Origin: Callipepla californica brunnescens | Lineage: Eukaryota; Chordata; Aves; Galliformes; Odontophoridae | Reading direction: 5' to 3' | DNA: 64,000 bases | Assembly (NCBI GenBank): GCA_023055505.1 | Contig: JALIRH010000035.1 | Span: forward strand, 3,776,382-3,840,381 | Shown: positions 62,376-64,000 of the stretch, piece after piece | Position numbering within the stretch: position 1 is the first letter of the stretch | How the letters are laid out: the number at the start of each line of letters is the position of its first letter | The notes under the pieces: model-generated | What the model was told of the DNA's origin: nothing | Databases searched by the model: none | The model's input: the letters and a program-made list of their open reading frames with translations, nothing else | Program-made: the position numbers and the translations under genes

Positions 62376-63639
62376 TGAGGGATTCTGGACAGTCCATTCC
62401 AGAGCTGTTTCTGACTCATTCACATTACACCTTGTAATGTGAGAGGAGATGCTGTTGCACGGTACCTTCCTTTAAAGCATTGCCCTCCATCATCCTGCAG
62501 CTGGCCAGCTGGCATCCTGTGCCCTGGCAGCCCTTTTGGTATCCCAAAATGAAAAGCTTGGTGAAAGTGATGGAAACCACTGGAGGTACAGAACTCTACC
62601 CTGTGAGTACTGATGCTTTATGCGGAAAAACTTGAAGGCATTTTTGTTCTTTGCCCTTCCCTTTTGATAAAGTGCAAGCAAATCTCTCTATACCTACATG
62701 TTACCATGGCACTGTAACCTTGCCAGATGGGGAAGAGGGAACAGCAAGGCAGCAGCTGTTGGTCTGTGCTCATCTGCTGTGGGACTGGTAGCCAGGAGGT
62801 GATGGTGGAGTGTGGTGGGGCTGGAAGCAGGTAGGCAGGCAGCAGTGGCAGGGCAGTAAGAGGTAATTCACCCCCAACCTCAGGGCTGCTTGTTGGCTCG
62901 TGATGAGCTTCCTACCTGTGAGCATGGCATTTGAGGCATATGTACTGTGGTGTTCAACCATCTCAGAGAAATCTGTTGCTGAGCATGAGTCAGCCCTGCC
63001 TGGGTTAACTGTTAAAGGGCAGTATTAAGAGATGAGATCTTATCCTGAGCCCTTCAAGCTCTTCCTTCTCCATGTGGCCCCAGTGGCAGTGTCCCTAAGG
63101 TCGTACTGCGCTGTCATAGGTCACAGAAGTGTTCTGTCTTCCTACTGGGCTTGGTGCAGTTGTCCTCACGTTAGGGGCTGTGGAAAGACATGGTGCTAAA
63201 CAAAAGAGGGGCTGCATGACATCTAAAGAGCAGGGCCCACTGGTTCAGAGCCCAGGTGGACTCAGCGTGGGAGCCATCAGTCTTTGTGCTACAAGGAATG
63301 GAGGGTGCTGCACGAAGCACCTGAGCAGATCTGCTGAGCAGATCTCAGCTTGCCCTCCAGAGAGCCTTGCTTTCCATCTAGCATAAGGTCACTTCTCTGC
63401 CTCAGGATGGTGCTGAGCCTCCTCACCAGCAAGACCCATCCCTTCCAGCCTCATGCTGCTCTTTCACAGCTGAACTGGGGGAGCATCTCCCCTCGCCTGT
63501 GGCTACGAACTCACTGGGTGATGCCGTGGAGTGAGGAGAGCAGCAACCAATTCCTTAAGGGGCCATCTCAGAGCCTTCCCTGGCTTTTCCTCCCATCGCA
63601 GGGAGAAGTGCCCCTGCCTAAGTGGAATAAATTGGTACA
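62376..63639. other. anonymous noncoding sequence
   Basis: No gene is confirmed. At 62500-62603 an open stretch lies between a good acceptor-like CATCATCCTGCAG and a gtgagt donor-like word. A tandem 13-bp duplication of 'ctgagcagatctg' (one mismatch at the end) lies at 63321-63346. Confidence 0.45.
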
Positions 63640-64000
63640 GACCATTAGCAGCGCAAGTCCTCCTCCGGCAGGGGGGAGGGAGGGGGCTGTCGGCACTGCT
63701 CTGGATACAAAGCAGTCAGCCACGCTCTGGCTCCTTCCTCCCGCATCCCGTTGGCCTCCTCCTCCTCCCTGTTTGCACGCTGCCTCTCTCATTCTTTCCT
63801 TCCCTTACCGCCACGCTGCAGAGAAGCAGACCTGGGAAGCTGCTGGTCCACGGAGGAAGGAGCTCTCCCCTGCTATTTCTTTGAGAGTGAAACGGAGAGG
63901 CAGAGATGCGATGAAGGAGTGTTCTGGCTGCTGCCTGGATTAAGAAAGAGCACGTTCAAAAATTATATATATATATCCGGATCCAACAAACAAGGAGAAA
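63640..64000 (+). promoter_or_regulatory. candidate promoter / 5' UTR at right edge
   Basis: Here the sequence changes character. CpG dinucleotides become several-fold denser than in most of the window (about fourteen between 63640 and 64000 by eye). G-rich (63670-63688) and CCTCCT-rich (63745-63770) stretches appear, followed by purine-rich sequence. This is the look of a CpG-moderate vertebrate promoter and 5' UTR read on the plus strand, with the gene lying beyond 64000. Two short upstream ATGs would be present: ATGCGATGA at 63906, and a 10-codon frame at 63911-63943. The gene is unknown. Confidence 0.4.
63964..63976. repeat. short TA repeat
   Basis: About six TA units lie just before a TCCGGATCC word. 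Ordinary dinucleotide repeat; it would lie within the putative 5' UTR. Confidence 0.8.

Noticed and set aside
63350..63943. 197-codon open frame at the right end
   Set aside because: Opens with TTG, reads through the GC-rich promoter-like patch, and is Pro/Ser/Leu-rich as expected from composition; other frames are open too.
1..64000. CRISPR arrays, bacterial operons, insertion sequences or proviruses
   Set aside because: No direct-repeat arrays, ribosome-site-led gene strings, transposase frames or paired LTRs are visible.

Overview
This window reads as vertebrate nuclear DNA, most likely from a bird and plausibly a galliform. The main evidence is five 5'-truncated CR1 retrotransposon fragments, four of which keep recognisable CR1 3'-end sequence (at about 11041, 19753, 26519, 46573 and 50038). 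Supporting signs are low interspersed-repeat content, a few very decayed MIR-type SINE fossils, low CpG, and no compact gene arrangement. I see no bacterial, viral or organellar gene organisation. The species is an inference.

I cannot support any protein-coding gene. Hundreds of short open frames exist on both strands, but they overlap in competing frames. Many open only with non-ATG codons, none carries a family signature I recognise, and none links into a convincing exon chain. I regard the window as intergenic or long-intron DNA. It alternates G/C-richer anonymous sequence with A/T-rich, TAAT-rich blocks of 100-400 bp. Those blocks resemble the conserved noncoding elements of gene deserts beside developmental regulators, but conservation cannot be tested here.

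Layout. 1-11 kb: unique sequence with AT-rich blocks near 2.8, 7.6 and 8.6 kb, and MIR traces at 6.3 and 9.2 kb. 11-20 kb: a CR1, a 21-A tract preceded by AATAAA at 13.85 kb, a MIR at 15.2 kb, an AT-rich block at 17.7 kb, and a CR1 at 19.8 kb. 20-35 kb: unique sequence, the best MIR fossil (25.3 kb), a CR1 (26.5 kb), a possible ancient L3/CR1 scrap (32.5 kb), a GC-richer island (33.9 kb) and a MIR head (34.5 kb). 35.09-35.36 kb: a CCTTTTT minisatellite with a 121-bp higher-order duplication, the most distinctive repeat here. 36-56 kb: unique sequence with many AT-rich blocks, MIRs at 41.4 and 47.7 kb, and CR1s at 46.6 and 50.1 kb. 56.3-57.2 kb: a CpG-richer patch open on both strands, the most coding-like place. 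57.2-63.6 kb: a block with a SOX/POU-like site, an inverted repeat of E-boxes and a perfect 28-nt alternating purine-pyrimidine run. 63.64-64.0 kb: a GC- and CpG-richer, polypyrimidine-rich patch that looks like a promoter or 5' UTR running off the right edge. If a gene starts near this window, that is the best candidate.

No new multi-gene system is visible. The observations most worth following are the right-edge promoter candidate, the 35 kb minisatellite, the 56.3-57.2 kb open patch and the candidate regulatory blocks.
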